Shown: piece after piece, positions 48,192 to 57,410 of the stretch
How positions within the stretch are numbered: the first letter of the stretch is position 1
Layout: each line of letters begins with the position of its first letter
From: Plantimonas leprariae
GTDB lineage: Bacteria; Pseudomonadota; Alphaproteobacteria; Rhizobiales; Rhizobiaceae
DNA: 64,000 nucleotides
NCBI RefSeq assembly: GCF_008802405.1
Contig: NZ_VZDO01000005.1
Span: 124,001 to 188,000 of the forward strand
Reading direction: 5' to 3'
Notes under the pieces: model-generated
The model's input: the letters and a program-made list of their open reading frames with translations, nothing else
What the model was told of the DNA's origin: nothing
The model's database searches: none
Translations under genes and position numbers: made by a program

Positions 48192-51100
48192 ATGGCTCCT
48201 CGCATCATTACTCCGGATCAACTTGCGGACACGCAAACGTCCGCTTCCTACCGTATTGTACTGGACAATATCCAGTTCGACTTTCTGTCGTCCTACAAGA
48301 AATATAGCGTCAGTTACGTCGGCAGCGACGTGATGCGCTTCGAACTCCGGGATGGCGATCAGTTCAACTGGGATACCCGATCAGGCATGAAGTCCGAGCG
48401 GACTCAGCTCGCCAGCAAGACCTTGTTCGGCAATAAGGAGCCGGTCGAGGTCGGATTCAATTTCAAGCTCGATCCCGGCAGTCCAAACACGGCCAATTGG
48501 CTCGTCCTCGGCCAACTGCATCTGGCGGAGTGGACCGGAAATCTCACCGGCTACTCGCCGCCGTTCGAACTCGGCATGACGGGCGAAAAGATGAAGCTGA
48601 CCGTTCGCTATACGGGAACGGACGGGAAGCCCGTCGCGAAGGTCGTCTATACCGACCTGAAGAACATCGAGCGGGGCCACGACTACAAATTCGACATCAA
48701 AGCGGTCTTCGACCCCGATGGAAACGGCCGCTTGGTCGTCACCCGAGATGGCGTCGTGCTCGCGGACTACTCGGGTCCGCTCGGCTATCAGGGTCAGCAG
48801 AAGGTATTGTGGGGCGAGGGCCTCTACCGGGACGGCGCAGCGACCGAGACGATCTCCGCGGAATTCGGTAAACTCGACATCAAGACCGGCACCGCGGTCG
48901 CGATGCCCGCAAAGGATATCTTCATCGACGCGCCGAAGCTCGCGGTCGACAAGGTCGGGGCGGTAGCCGCTGACGGCTTGCGCGTAGTGGCTTTGTCGGG
49001 AACCGCGAAGGCGGGTACGAATGTCGCGGTCTACAACGGCGACACCAAGCTCGGCGTCGCGAAGGTCGACGCCGACGGTCACTACACGCTGAGCGTGAAG
49101 GTGCCGAAGGGCGCCGAGACTGCGCTGACGACGATCGCGACGGACGCGACGGGTCGAAGCGGCCTGCAGTCCTTGCCGTCCTATATCGAGATCGGCACCG
49201 GCGCCGAGATTGGCGCGCGCCTGAAGGACATCGTCACGCAGGGCAACGTCGCCTCCATCGTCGTCACCGACGGCACGGTGCTGACCGTCTCGTCCTCGAT
49301 CTTCTCGTACGTCTTCAAGTACGGGCAGGACGTGCTTTCGAAGATCCAGGGCGGAACCTACTCGTTCTACCAGACGAACCCCGTGGCCGGGAAAAGCTAC
49401 GACCGGATCGACACCTACTACGATCAAAAGGGGAACGTGCAGCAGTTCGTCCGCTACACGAAGGGCGTCGAGACCTACCGGGAAATCAACAACGCCGATG
49501 GGTCGCGGCACATCATCGACAAGGGCACGGTCGGCCAGACCAGCATCCTCGACATCTCGAAATCCGGGGTAACGACCCTCAACGAGCAGTACAACGCCGA
49601 CAACAAGCTGACGACCCGCATCATCAAAACCGAGAGCGGAGCCTCTGAGACGCATATCTTCGATCCGAAGACCGGTCTTGAATACAAGTACGTCATTAGA
49701 GCGGCGGACGGCTCGCGCGTCGAAGGCAATCTCGGACTGAAGGGCAGGGCCTACACGACCGAGATCTACGCCTACGACAAGGCCGGTACGATGATCCGGC
49801 AGGAGCGCTACGAGGCGGATGGCACCAAGATCTTCCTCCAGACTTGGAAGGCGGACGGAAGCAAGGAGACCCACTTCTACGACGGCGTGACCGGCAAGGA
49901 GATCAACTACACGGTCACCAAGGCGGACGGCTCGCGCGTCGAGGTCACCCTGAAGCCCGGTCAGCCCGACCAGGTCCTGAAGACGATCAGCTACGATGCA
50001 GCGGGCAAGGTGATCGCACAGACGACCGGCGGCACCACCCCGGCGACGAGCGATGCCGCCACCACGCCCGCGAAGGCGTCGGATACCGCGCCGGTCACCG
50101 TGCCGAAGCCTGCTGACCCAGTGGTCGTGGCTCCGACGCCCGTGGTCTCGACGCCCGTGACCTCGACGCCTCCGGCGACGCAGACGCCGGCTGCCAGCAA
50201 GGTCTACGTGGTCGACGCGAAGACGAAGCTGAAGACCGGCTACACCGAGACCGCCACGGACGGATCGAAGACGGTGGTGAAATTCACCGCCGGTGACGAG
50301 ACCAAGCTCCTGAAGAAGGACGTGTTCTTCTCCAACGGCAAGCCTGCGCTGACGGAGATCTATGACGGAGCCGGAAACAAGACCTGGTCCGCGGTCTACA
50401 AGGCGGACGGCTCGCACGTGAACACCCAGTACGGCTACAGGAGTGCTGGATACGACACGTTCCAGAACACCTACGACACGTCCGACAAGGTCATCGCCAC
50501 CACCAGATGGAAGGATGGCAAGGTGGTCTATCAGAGCAACCTCGATCCGGACGGGACGCGTCTCGAGAAGACCTTCGCGACGAACGGAACCGCCAGCGTG
50601 ACCGACAAGAACGCCGCGGGCAAGCTGCTGCTGTCCGAGAAGTACGATGCCGTCGGCAACAAGACGTTCTCGGCCGTCTACAAGACGGACGGGTCGCATG
50701 TCGACACGCAGTACGGCATCAAGAACGCCGCTTACGACAAGCAGCAGAAGGTCTACGACACCGCCGGCAAGGTCGTGGCTACCACGTCCTGGGCAGCCGA
50801 TAAGGTCGTCGCCGATACCAAGACGGCAGCGAACGGCTCCAGCGAGGCGCACAGCTACGACACGGCGGGCCGCCAGACCTCGGCGACCATCACGGCCGTC
50901 GATAAGTCGAAGGACGTCTTCACCTTCAGCTATGCCAGCTCGTCGAAGATCGCCTCGACGACCCAGCAGGACCACTACGAAGGCACGAAGAAGGTCTGGA
51001 CGGACGTCACCGACGCTTCCGGCGCCCACCAGCAGACGAGCTACTCGGCCGGGATCAAGCTGGTCTCGCATGCGGGCGTCGCCGATACCTTCACCAGCGG

Positions 51101-51341
51101 CGGGCAGGACACGTTCGTCTTCGGGAAGGGCGCAGGCAAGGACGTGATCAAGAACTTCACCGTCTCGGCGGCGACGCACGACACGATCCTGTTCGACCAT
51201 GCCGGCGTCAGCAAGTTCGCCGACCTCCATTTCACGGCGTCGGGCCACGACACGGTGATCACTTTCGGGACGGCGGACAGCGTCACCCTGCAGAACGTCG
51301 CACCGACCCAGGTAAAGCCGGACTTCTTCCTGTTCACCTGA
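48192..51341 (+). CDS. Modular polysaccharide lyase with type I secretion-like C-terminus
   Basis: 1049 residues. No N-terminal signal. Residues about 20-235 resemble the heparin-lyase-I-like Polysacc_lyase domain (jelly roll; AEWTGNL, PFELGMTGEKMKLTVRY). About 240-335 is a Big_6-like Ig domain. About 390-620 and 690-950 contain RHS/YD-like repeats; two near-copies (NKTxSAVYKxDGSHVxTQYG) start 94 residues apart. A Pro/Thr linker splits the blocks. The last ~85 residues (GGQDTFVFGKGAGKDVIKNF onward) resemble the C-termini of calcium-binding type I secretion substrates. It probably trims the locus's own polysaccharide outside the cell. AAGGAAGG precedes the ATG. No intact secretion system is in the window. 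Confidence 0.8.
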   Translation: MAPRIITPDQLADTQTSASYRIVLDNIQFDFLSSYKKYSVSYVGSDVMRFELRDGDQFNWDTRSGMKSERTQLASKTLFGNKEPVEVGFNFKLDPGSPNTANWLVLGQLHLAEWTGNLTGYSPPFELGMTGEKMKLTVRYTGTDGKPVAKVVYTDLKNIERGHDYKFDIKAVFDPDGNGRLVVTRDGVVLADYSGPLGYQGQQKVLWGEGLYRDGAATETISAEFGKLDIKTGTAVAMPAKDIFIDAPKLAVDKVGAVAADGLRVVALSGTAKAGTNVAVYNGDTKLGVAKVDADGHYTLSVKVPKGAETALTTIATDATGRSGLQSLPSYIEIGTGAEIGARLKDIVTQGNVASIVVTDGTVLTVSSSIFSYVFKYGQDVLSKIQGGTYSFYQTNPVAGKSYDRIDTYYDQKGNVQQFVRYTKGVETYREINNADGSRHIIDKGTVGQTSILDISKSGVTTLNEQYNADNKLTTRIIKTESGASETHIFDPKTGLEYKYVIRAADGSRVEGNLGLKGRAYTTEIYAYDKAGTMIRQERYEADGTKIFLQTWKADGSKETHFYDGVTGKEINYTVTKADGSRVEVTLKPGQPDQVLKTISYDAAGKVIAQTTGGTTPATSDAATTPAKASDTAPVTVPKPADPVVVAPTPVVSTPVTSTPPATQTPAASKVYVVDAKTKLKTGYTETATDGSKTVVKFTAGDETKLLKKDVFFSNGKPALTEIYDGAGNKTWSAVYKADGSHVNTQYGYRSAGYDTFQNTYDTSDKVIATTRWKDGKVVYQSNLDPDGTRLEKTFATNGTASVTDKNAAGKLLLSEKYDAVGNKTFSAVYKTDGSHVDTQYGIKNAAYDKQQKVYDTAGKVVATTSWAADKVVADTKTAANGSSEAHSYDTAGRQTSATITAVDKSKDVFTFSYASSSKIASTTQQDHYEGTKKVWTDVTDASGAHQQTSYSAGIKLVSHAGVADTFTSGGQDTFVFGKGAGKDVIKNFTVSAATHDTILFDHAGVSKFADLHFTASGHDTVITFGTADSVTLQNVAPTQVKPDFFLFT

Positions 51342-51363
51342 TCGCAGCTTCGGAGAACAACGG

Positions 51364-51400
51364 GCGGCCGGCGCCATCCATGCGCCGGCCGCTCGGCTTT
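51364..51400 (+). terminator. Rho-independent terminator of the lyase gene
   Basis: A perfect 11-bp stem (GCGGCCGGCGC / GCGCCGGCCGC) with a seven-base loop and a following TCGGCTTT, 22 bases after the lyase stop. Confidence 0.7.
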
Positions 51401-51514
51401 GCTGCGCTGCAGCATCTTGATTCAGAGGGCCGGCGGCGGTAAGCCACTGCGGAATTCTTGCGCCTCGGCGCATCTCTCGTGCGGCGAAACGGGCCGCCAG
51501 CAAACGGAAACGTC

Positions 51515-53620
51515 GTGGACGGTTCGAAATCCGGCGCCCTGAACCGTTCGCAGCACCGCTACTTCGCGGAAATCGACGGCCTGCGAGCCGTCGCCGTCCT
51601 GTCCGTCCTCATCTTCCACCTGAAGGAAAGCTTCCTCCCCGGCGGTTTTCTCGGCGTCGATGTCTTCTTCGCGATTTCCGGCTTCGTCGTCACCCAATCG
51701 ATCATCGACCGGAAGTTCGCGTCCTTCGGGTCGTTCCTGTCCTTCTTCTACGCCCGCCGGCTGTTCCGCATCTTTCCGCTCCTCGGTACGGTCGTGGTCC
51801 TGACGGCCTTGGCCTTCGTGCTGTTCGTGCCGGAAGCATGGCTGAGCCGCGACATCGACCGGACCGGCATGGCGGCCATCCTCGGCCTCAGCAACATCGT
51901 CCTGTCGAAGGGGAACGACTACTTCTCGCCGAGCGCAAGCTTCAACCCGTTCACGCATACCTGGTCGCTTGGGGTCGAGGAGCAGTTCTACCTCGTCTTT
52001 CCGTTCCTGATGTATTTCGGCGTCCGTTTCGTCCGGCTGCGCACCGCGATCCTGATCGGGCTGACCCTTGCCTCGCTGCTCGTCGGCTTGTGGTGGACGC
52101 AGACGCAGCCGCTGCGAGCCTTCTACCTTCTGCCGCCGCGCTTCTGGGAACTCGGCGCCGGCATGCTCCTCTGCCTGACCGCCGACAGCTGGAAGCCGTT
52201 CCTCCACCACCCCGGACGGGCGAACGCGACCGTCGCGGTCTCGGCGCTGCTCCTCGCCGTCGGGCTCGCCTGTCCGCCGCTGGCGGGCTTTCCGGTTCCC
52301 TGGGCGATCCTGCCGATCGCGGGAACGCTCGGCATCATCGCCGGGACGCTGTCCCGGCCGGACCTCTCGGCGGCGGGGCTGTTGCGCTCCCGGCCGGCGC
52401 TCGAAGTCGGACGGCTGTCCTATTCGCTCTACCTTTGGCACTGGCCGGTCTACGTGATGATGCGCTGGACGGTCGGCCTCGAAAGCTGGCTGGACATGGC
52501 CGTCGCCGCCGGGCTGACGGGGCTGCTCTCGGTTCTCGGCTACCGATGGATCGAGGCGCCGGCGCGCGACTGGCAGCGGCGGACCGGTGCGGGCCTCCGC
52601 CCGATCGCCCGCGCGGCGCTGGCGGCGGGGCTGGTCGCCGTCACGGCGGGCACCTTGTTCCACTACAAGCCGGCCTTGACCTTGAGCGCCACGGGCGATC
52701 TCGCGACCTGGTATCCCGAATCCGAGAACCTCCGGCTTCCGGTCGGAACTTGCACGGTGGCCGAGGACAAGCGGGACGTGGCCGGCGTCCATCTCGCCGT
52801 CTTCGCGCCGGAAGGATGCGCCTCGCCGCCGGACAAGGGGCGACTGTTCGTGGCAGGCGATTCCCACACGGACCACTACGCCCGGCTGCTCAAGCGCTTC
52901 GCCTACGAGACCGGCCGCGAGGTCCGGATGTACTCGCTGCCCGGCTGCGGCATGGTCGGCTTCAGTTCCAGCGAGGGCAGCGAGCGCTGCCGCGACTTCG
53001 AAAGCCGGCTGGCTTCGGACCTGCAGGGGGCGCTGAAGCCCGAGGACGTGATGTTCCTGCCGACGCTCCGCATCCGGCGCTTCGTGAACCAATGGGGCGA
53101 TGTCGGCGAAGCGCATGCCGCGCAGCCGGCGAGCGCCTCGCCGGCAACCATCAACGAGGCCCGCGCCGAGGCGGTCACCGGCCAGTTGCTGAAGAGCGGC
53201 GCGCGGATCGTGTTCGAAGCGCCGACGCCCGTGTTCAAGACGGTGCCGTTCCGCTGCTTCGACTGGTTCAACCGGATGAACCCGCTTTGCCGGGCCGGTT
53301 TCTCCGTTCCGGCATCGGAACTGCAGGAGCGGCGGGCACCGGTCGTCGCGGCGATGGAGGCGATGGTCGCCCGCTTCCCGCGCATCGGGATCTGGGACCC
53401 GTTCCCGGTCCTGTGTCCGGGGCCGTCTTGCGAGGCGGTCCGAGACGGCAAGCCGCTGTTCTTCGATCAGGACCACCTCAGCGGCCTCGGCAACGACATG
53501 CTATTCCCGAGCTTCCGGGCGGCGATCACGGCCGAATTCGCGAAGAACGCCGCCGGCGAGGCCGGGGCGCCTCGGAACCTCGCACGCAACGCCGATGGTC
53601 GTCCGCCGTTCAGCAACTGA
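51515..53620 (+). CDS. Acyltransferase 3 - SGNH fusion protein (OafA-like)
   Basis: 701 residues from GTG 51515. N-terminal acyltransferase-3 membrane domain (about 10-370) with YFAEIDGLRAVAVLSV, LGVDVFFAISGFVV, SLGVEEQFYLVFP and the LYLWHWPVYVM motif. A C-terminal periplasmic SGNH domain (about 430-680) follows, with VAGDSHTDHYARLL for the Ser block and the Asp-His region FDQDHLSGLGN. These proteins O-acetylate exported polysaccharide. GGAAA precedes the GTG; TTG 51458 is an alternative start. Last gene of the polysaccharide region. Confidence 0.9.
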   Translation: MDGSKSGALNRSQHRYFAEIDGLRAVAVLSVLIFHLKESFLPGGFLGVDVFFAISGFVVTQSIIDRKFASFGSFLSFFYARRLFRIFPLLGTVVVLTALAFVLFVPEAWLSRDIDRTGMAAILGLSNIVLSKGNDYFSPSASFNPFTHTWSLGVEEQFYLVFPFLMYFGVRFVRLRTAILIGLTLASLLVGLWWTQTQPLRAFYLLPPRFWELGAGMLLCLTADSWKPFLHHPGRANATVAVSALLLAVGLACPPLAGFPVPWAILPIAGTLGIIAGTLSRPDLSAAGLLRSRPALEVGRLSYSLYLWHWPVYVMMRWTVGLESWLDMAVAAGLTGLLSVLGYRWIEAPARDWQRRTGAGLRPIARAALAAGLVAVTAGTLFHYKPALTLSATGDLATWYPESENLRLPVGTCTVAEDKRDVAGVHLAVFAPEGCASPPDKGRLFVAGDSHTDHYARLLKRFAYETGREVRMYSLPGCGMVGFSSSEGSERCRDFESRLASDLQGALKPEDVMFLPTLRIRRFVNQWGDVGEAHAAQPASASPATINEARAEAVTGQLLKSGARIVFEAPTPVFKTVPFRCFDWFNRMNPLCRAGFSVPASELQERRAPVVAAMEAMVARFPRIGIWDPFPVLCPGPSCEAVRDGKPLFFDQDHLSGLGNDMLFPSFRAAITAEFAKNAAGEAGAPRNLARNADGRPPFSN

Positions 53621-53659
53621 CCGGCTCTCGCTCTCGAACATCCTCCGTCGCGCGCGCCG

Positions 53660-54460
53660 TCAGCGGACCTCGATGCGGCGGTATCTCGCCTCCGCGAATG
53701 CGTAGATGCCGAAGGCGATGAGACCGAGCCCGGTCGCGGCGAGGAAGGCCCAGCCGAAGCGCCAGCCGGACATGGCTTCGAGCGCGGTGGCGAGGCCCGG
53801 TGTCTGGTTGTCCTCCAGCGAAGCGACGCCCGTCGCGATGAGGTAGGCAAGAAGCAGGAAGGTGAGGCCGCGGGCGATCAGGCCGAACTGGCAGACCGGT
53901 ATCAGCCAGTTCCGGCTTTCCGCGGGAACCGACAGGAACTTCTCGAACCCGGCCGTGCCGCCCTTGAAGAGATGAGCGATGCCGACCGCGACGAGCAGCG
54001 CGCAGGCGAGCCAGGTCAGCGCTTCTCCCCAGCCGGCCTCGAAGGCCTTTGCCAGCGCCTCCTTTGCGCCGCCGCCGGACGAGCCGACCCCGATGGCCAG
54101 CGTTCCGGCGAAGACCGCCAGCGCGGCATAGGATACGGCGCTGCCGGTCAGCCCTGCGCGCACCGCCATGCCCTTCGCGCTCGTGCCGTGACCGTCGACG
54201 TCCCGGACCGCCTGCAACAGCCGCCAGGCGGCGAAGGCCGCGAGCGCAAGCACCAGCCCGACGAGCAGCGCGATGCCGCCGAACGAGCCGAACACGAACT
54301 GGACGGTATCTTTCGAGCCCATCGTCCGTCCGGTCGAGTAGGAGGCTTTGAAAGCAAAACAACCGATGATCAGAAACACGACGCCGCGCGCGGCGTAGCC
54401 GGAGCGTGCGGACTTCTCGATCCACCCGCCATGCCGTCGAATGATGTCGGTTGCGGACAA
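53660..54460 (-). CDS. DUF1206 family membrane protein
   Basis: 266 residues, six predicted membrane helices arranged as three repeated pairs, matching DUF1206 (three repeats). Start is TTG 54460, with AAGGAGG eight bases upstream. Function unknown; the family is often near stress or envelope genes. Convergent with the preceding acyltransferase. Confidence 0.88.
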   Translation of the reverse strand: MSATDIIRRHGGWIEKSARSGYAARGVVFLIIGCFAFKASYSTGRTMGSKDTVQFVFGSFGGIALLVGLVLALAAFAAWRLLQAVRDVDGHGTSAKGMAVRAGLTGSAVSYAALAVFAGTLAIGVGSSGGGAKEALAKAFEAGWGEALTWLACALLVAVGIAHLFKGGTAGFEKFLSVPAESRNWLIPVCQFGLIARGLTFLLLAYLIATGVASLEDNQTPGLATALEAMSGWRFGWAFLAATGLGLIAFGIYAFAEARYRRIEVR

Positions 54461-54651
54461 GCGGTGATCCTCCTTCGGCCGGCGGGAAATTCTAGATAGG
54501 TCGGCGCGTCCGGGAAGCCCGTCGCCGTGGCCGCCATCGGCGTCGGCATCGTTCCTTGCGCGATGCGACGGGCTTGCCGGCCTCGCCGTGCGCTCGATCT
54601 TCGATGCAGAGCGCCGGTGCCTTTCGTGCCGGGCAACCGAACGAGCCCGCC

Positions 54652-55779
54652 ATGCCGCAGCCCTTCACGATCGCCGTGCCGCAGGAGCGGCTCGACCGCA
54701 TCCGCGCCGGAGTCGAGGCGTTCGACTGGGAAGGCCTGCCGGATGCCGGCGGCTGGACGTCCGGCGTCGGGCTCGCGGACCTGCGTCGTCTCGTCGATCA
54801 TTGGCTGTCGCGGTTCGACTGGCGCGCGCAGGAGGCGCGTCTCAACCGCATGCCGCAGTTCACCACCGAAATCTCCGGCCAGCGGCTGCATTTCGTCCAT
54901 GTGAAGGGCGACGGCTCGCGACCGCCGCTGCTGCTCCTGCACGGCTGGCCGGGCTCGTTCATCGAGTTCGAGCGCCTCGTCGGGCCGCTGGTGGCGGACG
55001 GGCACGACGTCGTCGTGCCGTCGCTGCCGGGCTACGCCTTCTCGGGGCGGCCGGCGTCGCCGATCGGGCCGCGGCAAACGGCGGAACTGTTCCACCTCCT
55101 GATGCTCGAACTCTTCGGTGCGAAGCGCTACCTCGTGCAGGGCGGCGACTGGGGCGCGGCGATCGCCGCATGGATGGCGAAGGGTCACGACGACCTTTGC
55201 GCCGCGATGCATTTGAACATGGTGCTGATCCAGGCCGAGGATGCCGTGCCGAAAAGCCCCGACGAACTCGCCTGGGCGGCACGGCGAGCGGAACTGGCGA
55301 AGGAGGAGGGCGGCTACTCGCACCAGCAGGGCACGCGGCCGCAGACGCTCGGCGTCGCGATGGCCGACAGCCCGGTCGGCGTGGCGGCCTGGATCCTGGA
55401 GAAGTTCGGCGCCTGGGCCGATATCCGTCGGAGCACTGACGGGCGGCCGGAACTCTGGGAAACGTTCGACGAGAATATGATCCTCGCGAACGTCATGCTC
55501 TACCTCGCGGAGCGAAGCTTCGTGACGTCGACATGGATGTATCGCGGCCGCATGCTCGAAGGGTCGAGCCAGTTCCCGGCGGGCACCCAGATCGCGGTTC
55601 CGACCGGTGTCGCCGCCTTTCCCGATCCGGTCTTCCCGCCACCGCCGCGCAGTCAGGCCGAGAAGACCTACGACATCCGGCGCTGGACGGAGATGCCGAA
55701 GGGCGGCCACTTCGCCGCCCTGGAGCAGCCGGACTTGCTCCTCGCCGACATGCGCGCCTTCTTCGCCGACAAGCGATAG
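54652..55779 (+). CDS. Epoxide hydrolase, EHN/alpha-beta hydrolase family
   Basis: 375 residues. N-terminal EHN domain (about 1-105) and alpha/beta hydrolase core. HGWPGSF supplies the oxyanion region; nucleophile Asp166 in the motif GGDWGAA; the general-base His is His353 (KGGHFAALEQP). The length and order match microsomal-type epoxide hydrolases. ATG 54652 starts the typical PFTIAVPQERLDRI; ATG 54604 is in frame upstream. Confidence 0.9.
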   Translation: MPQPFTIAVPQERLDRIRAGVEAFDWEGLPDAGGWTSGVGLADLRRLVDHWLSRFDWRAQEARLNRMPQFTTEISGQRLHFVHVKGDGSRPPLLLLHGWPGSFIEFERLVGPLVADGHDVVVPSLPGYAFSGRPASPIGPRQTAELFHLLMLELFGAKRYLVQGGDWGAAIAAWMAKGHDDLCAAMHLNMVLIQAEDAVPKSPDELAWAARRAELAKEEGGYSHQQGTRPQTLGVAMADSPVGVAAWILEKFGAWADIRRSTDGRPELWETFDENMILANVMLYLAERSFVTSTWMYRGRMLEGSSQFPAGTQIAVPTGVAAFPDPVFPPPPRSQAEKTYDIRRWTEMPKGGHFAALEQPDLLLADMRAFFADKR

Positions 55780-55852
55780 CACCGGACCCGCTGGCGAAGC
55801 GGACACGGCGGGAAGCGTACCCCGCCGGCCTCCAGGAAACTGCTGGAACCGT

Positions 55853-56002
55853 TCAGTCGGCCGAATCCGGGTTCCACAAGCCGCTATGGAACTGGGCGGC
55901 GACCTTGGCCGGCAGCGTCTCGGAGACGACGCCGAAAATCTTGTTGTTCGCTGTCGACGAAAGCGCCGCCGAGCCTGACATCGGCGCAGACACATAGTGC
56001 AT
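55853..56002 (-). CDS. Small hypothetical ORF, possibly a gene remnant
   Basis: 49 residues from ATG 56002. Third codon positions are overwhelmingly G or C (about 41 of 49 by eye), as in real genes here. The adjacent upstream stretch in another frame also looks protein-like (SEPAKKFLQNFAETALPL), so this may be the end of a longer, frameshifted gene. No family recognised; no ribosome-binding site evident. Confidence 0.3.
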   Translation of the reverse strand: MHYVSAPMSGSAALSSTANNKIFGVVSETLPAKVAAQFHSGLWNPDSAD

Positions 56003-56228
56003 CGAGCGGAAGCGCCGTTTCGGCGAAATTCTGAAGGAACTTCTTGGCTGGCTCGCTTTCGCTTCCAAGTGCCGACAAGTTCTTTGCGGCAGGTAGATAA
56101 GGCTTTGATCGGCATGCGACCTTTTCACGATGAAAGGTGCTAATATCGCTTTCTATTCATGGGGTTCAACGGGAGAAAATCCGCCCGAAGTCATCCGCTG
56201 GCTATGCAATCGATAGATGCGACATTTC

Positions 56229-56248
56229 GACAAATCTGACTATTTGTC
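56229..56248 (+). promoter_or_regulatory. Putative MarR operator
   Basis: A perfect inverted repeat GACAAAT-N6-ATTTGTC, centred about 43 bases before the marR start, AT-rich against its surroundings. MarR proteins bind such palindromes of 16-20 bases and often regulate their own promoter. No binding data; inference from position and symmetry. Confidence 0.5.
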
Positions 56249-56280
56249 ATGGAGTTAAGACCGGCGGAGGGAAACCGACG

Positions 56281-56760
56281 ATGGCAAGCGCGGCGGTCAA
56301 CAGATCGATGGATATGAGCAGAGACGAAACAGGGGATCTCGTCCTTCTTCCGCCTCTATTGTCGATTTCGAAGTCCGTGCGCCAGCTCGTCGGCATAAAG
56401 CTTGCCGATATCGATGTCGCTGTCGGGCAGGATCAGTTCCTGCTGCTGTTCGAGAATCATGCACCGCGCTCAGTGATCGATATCGCCAATGCGCTATCGG
56501 TCCGCGCGTCGACAGTATCGAAGATGGCTGACATCCTGGAACGCAAAGGTTGGGTCGTGCGCCTACCCGACGTGACGGATGCGCGCCGGGTCCTCCTGCA
56601 CCTGACCGACTCCGGACGGAAGAAGGCGGAGGCGGTGCGCGGCATCGAGCAGGCGCTGGAGGCCGAGCTCGCCGCCGCGTTCGGCCAGGACAAGCAGATC
56701 GCCGCGACGCTCGGCCGGCTCGATCTCGTTCTGGCGACGCGTCTGCGTCGCTTGCGGTAG
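56281..56760 (+). CDS. MarR family transcriptional regulator
   Basis: 159 residues. Winged helix-turn-helix with the MarR pattern: recognition helix area NALSVRASTVSKMADILERKGWVVR and wing PDVTDARRVLLHLTDSGRKKAE. Dimerisation helices at both ends. GGAGG is nine bases before the ATG. The palindrome upstream suggests autoregulation. Ligand and other targets unknown. Confidence 0.9.
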   Translation: MASAAVNRSMDMSRDETGDLVLLPPLLSISKSVRQLVGIKLADIDVAVGQDQFLLLFENHAPRSVIDIANALSVRASTVSKMADILERKGWVVRLPDVTDARRVLLHLTDSGRKKAEAVRGIEQALEAELAAAFGQDKQIAATLGRLDLVLATRLRRLR

Positions 56761-56781
56761 ATTCTCCAGAAAAGGTCGGAT

Positions 56782-56816
56782 CGCCCTTCGCCCTTGGTTC
56801 ACCAGCACGAAGGGCG
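56782..56816. terminator. Convergent hairpin between marR and response regulator genes
   Basis: A 9-bp stem CGCCCTTCG / CGAAGGGCG around a 17-base loop, lying between the two stop codons. No T-tract; may act as a bidirectional transcript end. Confidence 0.35.
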
Positions 56817-56837
56817 CGGACCTCCTTGCCGCCTGCA

Positions 56838-57227
56838 TCAGGCCTTGTCGCCGGGTTTGGGTTCGAGGAGGATGCGGACGACGTTGTCGGGGTCGGCGGG
56901 CTTGCGGTAGACCGGCACGTCGTCGAGTTCGTTCGGCAGGAACCAGTCGTCGTAGCCGGTGACGAACACGACCCGCACGCCCTTGGCCTTCAAGGCCGCC
57001 GCCACCGGAAACGAGGTCTCGTCGCCCAGCCGGATGTCGGGCACCGCCGCGTCGACCCGCGCCGCGGCGATGATCGCCATCGCCCCTTCCACGTCCGGCA
57101 CCGGACCCAGCGCCGTGCCGCCCGCCTGCCGCACCGCCTCCGCCATCTCCGTCGCCAGAAAGTACTCGTCCTCCACCACAAGCACGTTCTTGCCGACCAG
57201 CTCGCCCAAGTCACCCGAGATCGTCAT
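56838..57227 (-). CDS. Single-domain response regulator
   Basis: 129 residues, receiver domain only. Asp20 and Glu21 form the acidic pocket, Asp64 (in AVPDIRLGD) is the phosphoacceptor, Thr90 and Lys109 complete the switch. A proline precedes Asp64 where a leucine is usual. No output domain, so it may act as a phosphate sink or bind a partner protein, as stand-alone receivers paired with HWE-type kinases do in this order (inference). A GTG four codons upstream (57239) is an alternative start. Confidence 0.85.
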   Translation of the reverse strand: MTISGDLGELVGKNVLVVEDEYFLATEMAEAVRQAGGTALGPVPDVEGAMAIIAAARVDAAVPDIRLGDETSFPVAAALKAKGVRVVFVTGYDDWFLPNELDDVPVYRKPADPDNVVRILLEPKPGDKA

Positions 57228-57410
57228 GTCGCTTCGCACTCGTCACAGTGGATATGCATGCGGGAACGCGCGACGGCGCGGGGCGCGGCAGGATCCGATC
57301 AAGGATTTATTGGTCGCTCCTACATATCGGCTCCGGCCGATGGCTCTGCCGACTCATCGCTGCGGCCGATAGGGGCGCTGCCGAGCATTCGCAGCAGGCG
57401 ATCGGTTCAG

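Larger units (their letters stand above)
55780..56280. other. Intergenic region epoxide hydrolase to marR
   Basis: About 500 bases. It contains a short minus-strand ORF (55853-56002) with coding-like composition and a palindrome at 56229-56248. The part nearer marR has lower GC. No other gene is seen. Confidence 0.5.

Noticed and set aside
48381-51503. 1040-residue minus-strand ORF opposite the lyase gene
   Set aside because: It is the high-GC antisense shadow of a clearly recognisable lyase; composition is Arg/Val/Leu/Gly-biased and shows no domain.
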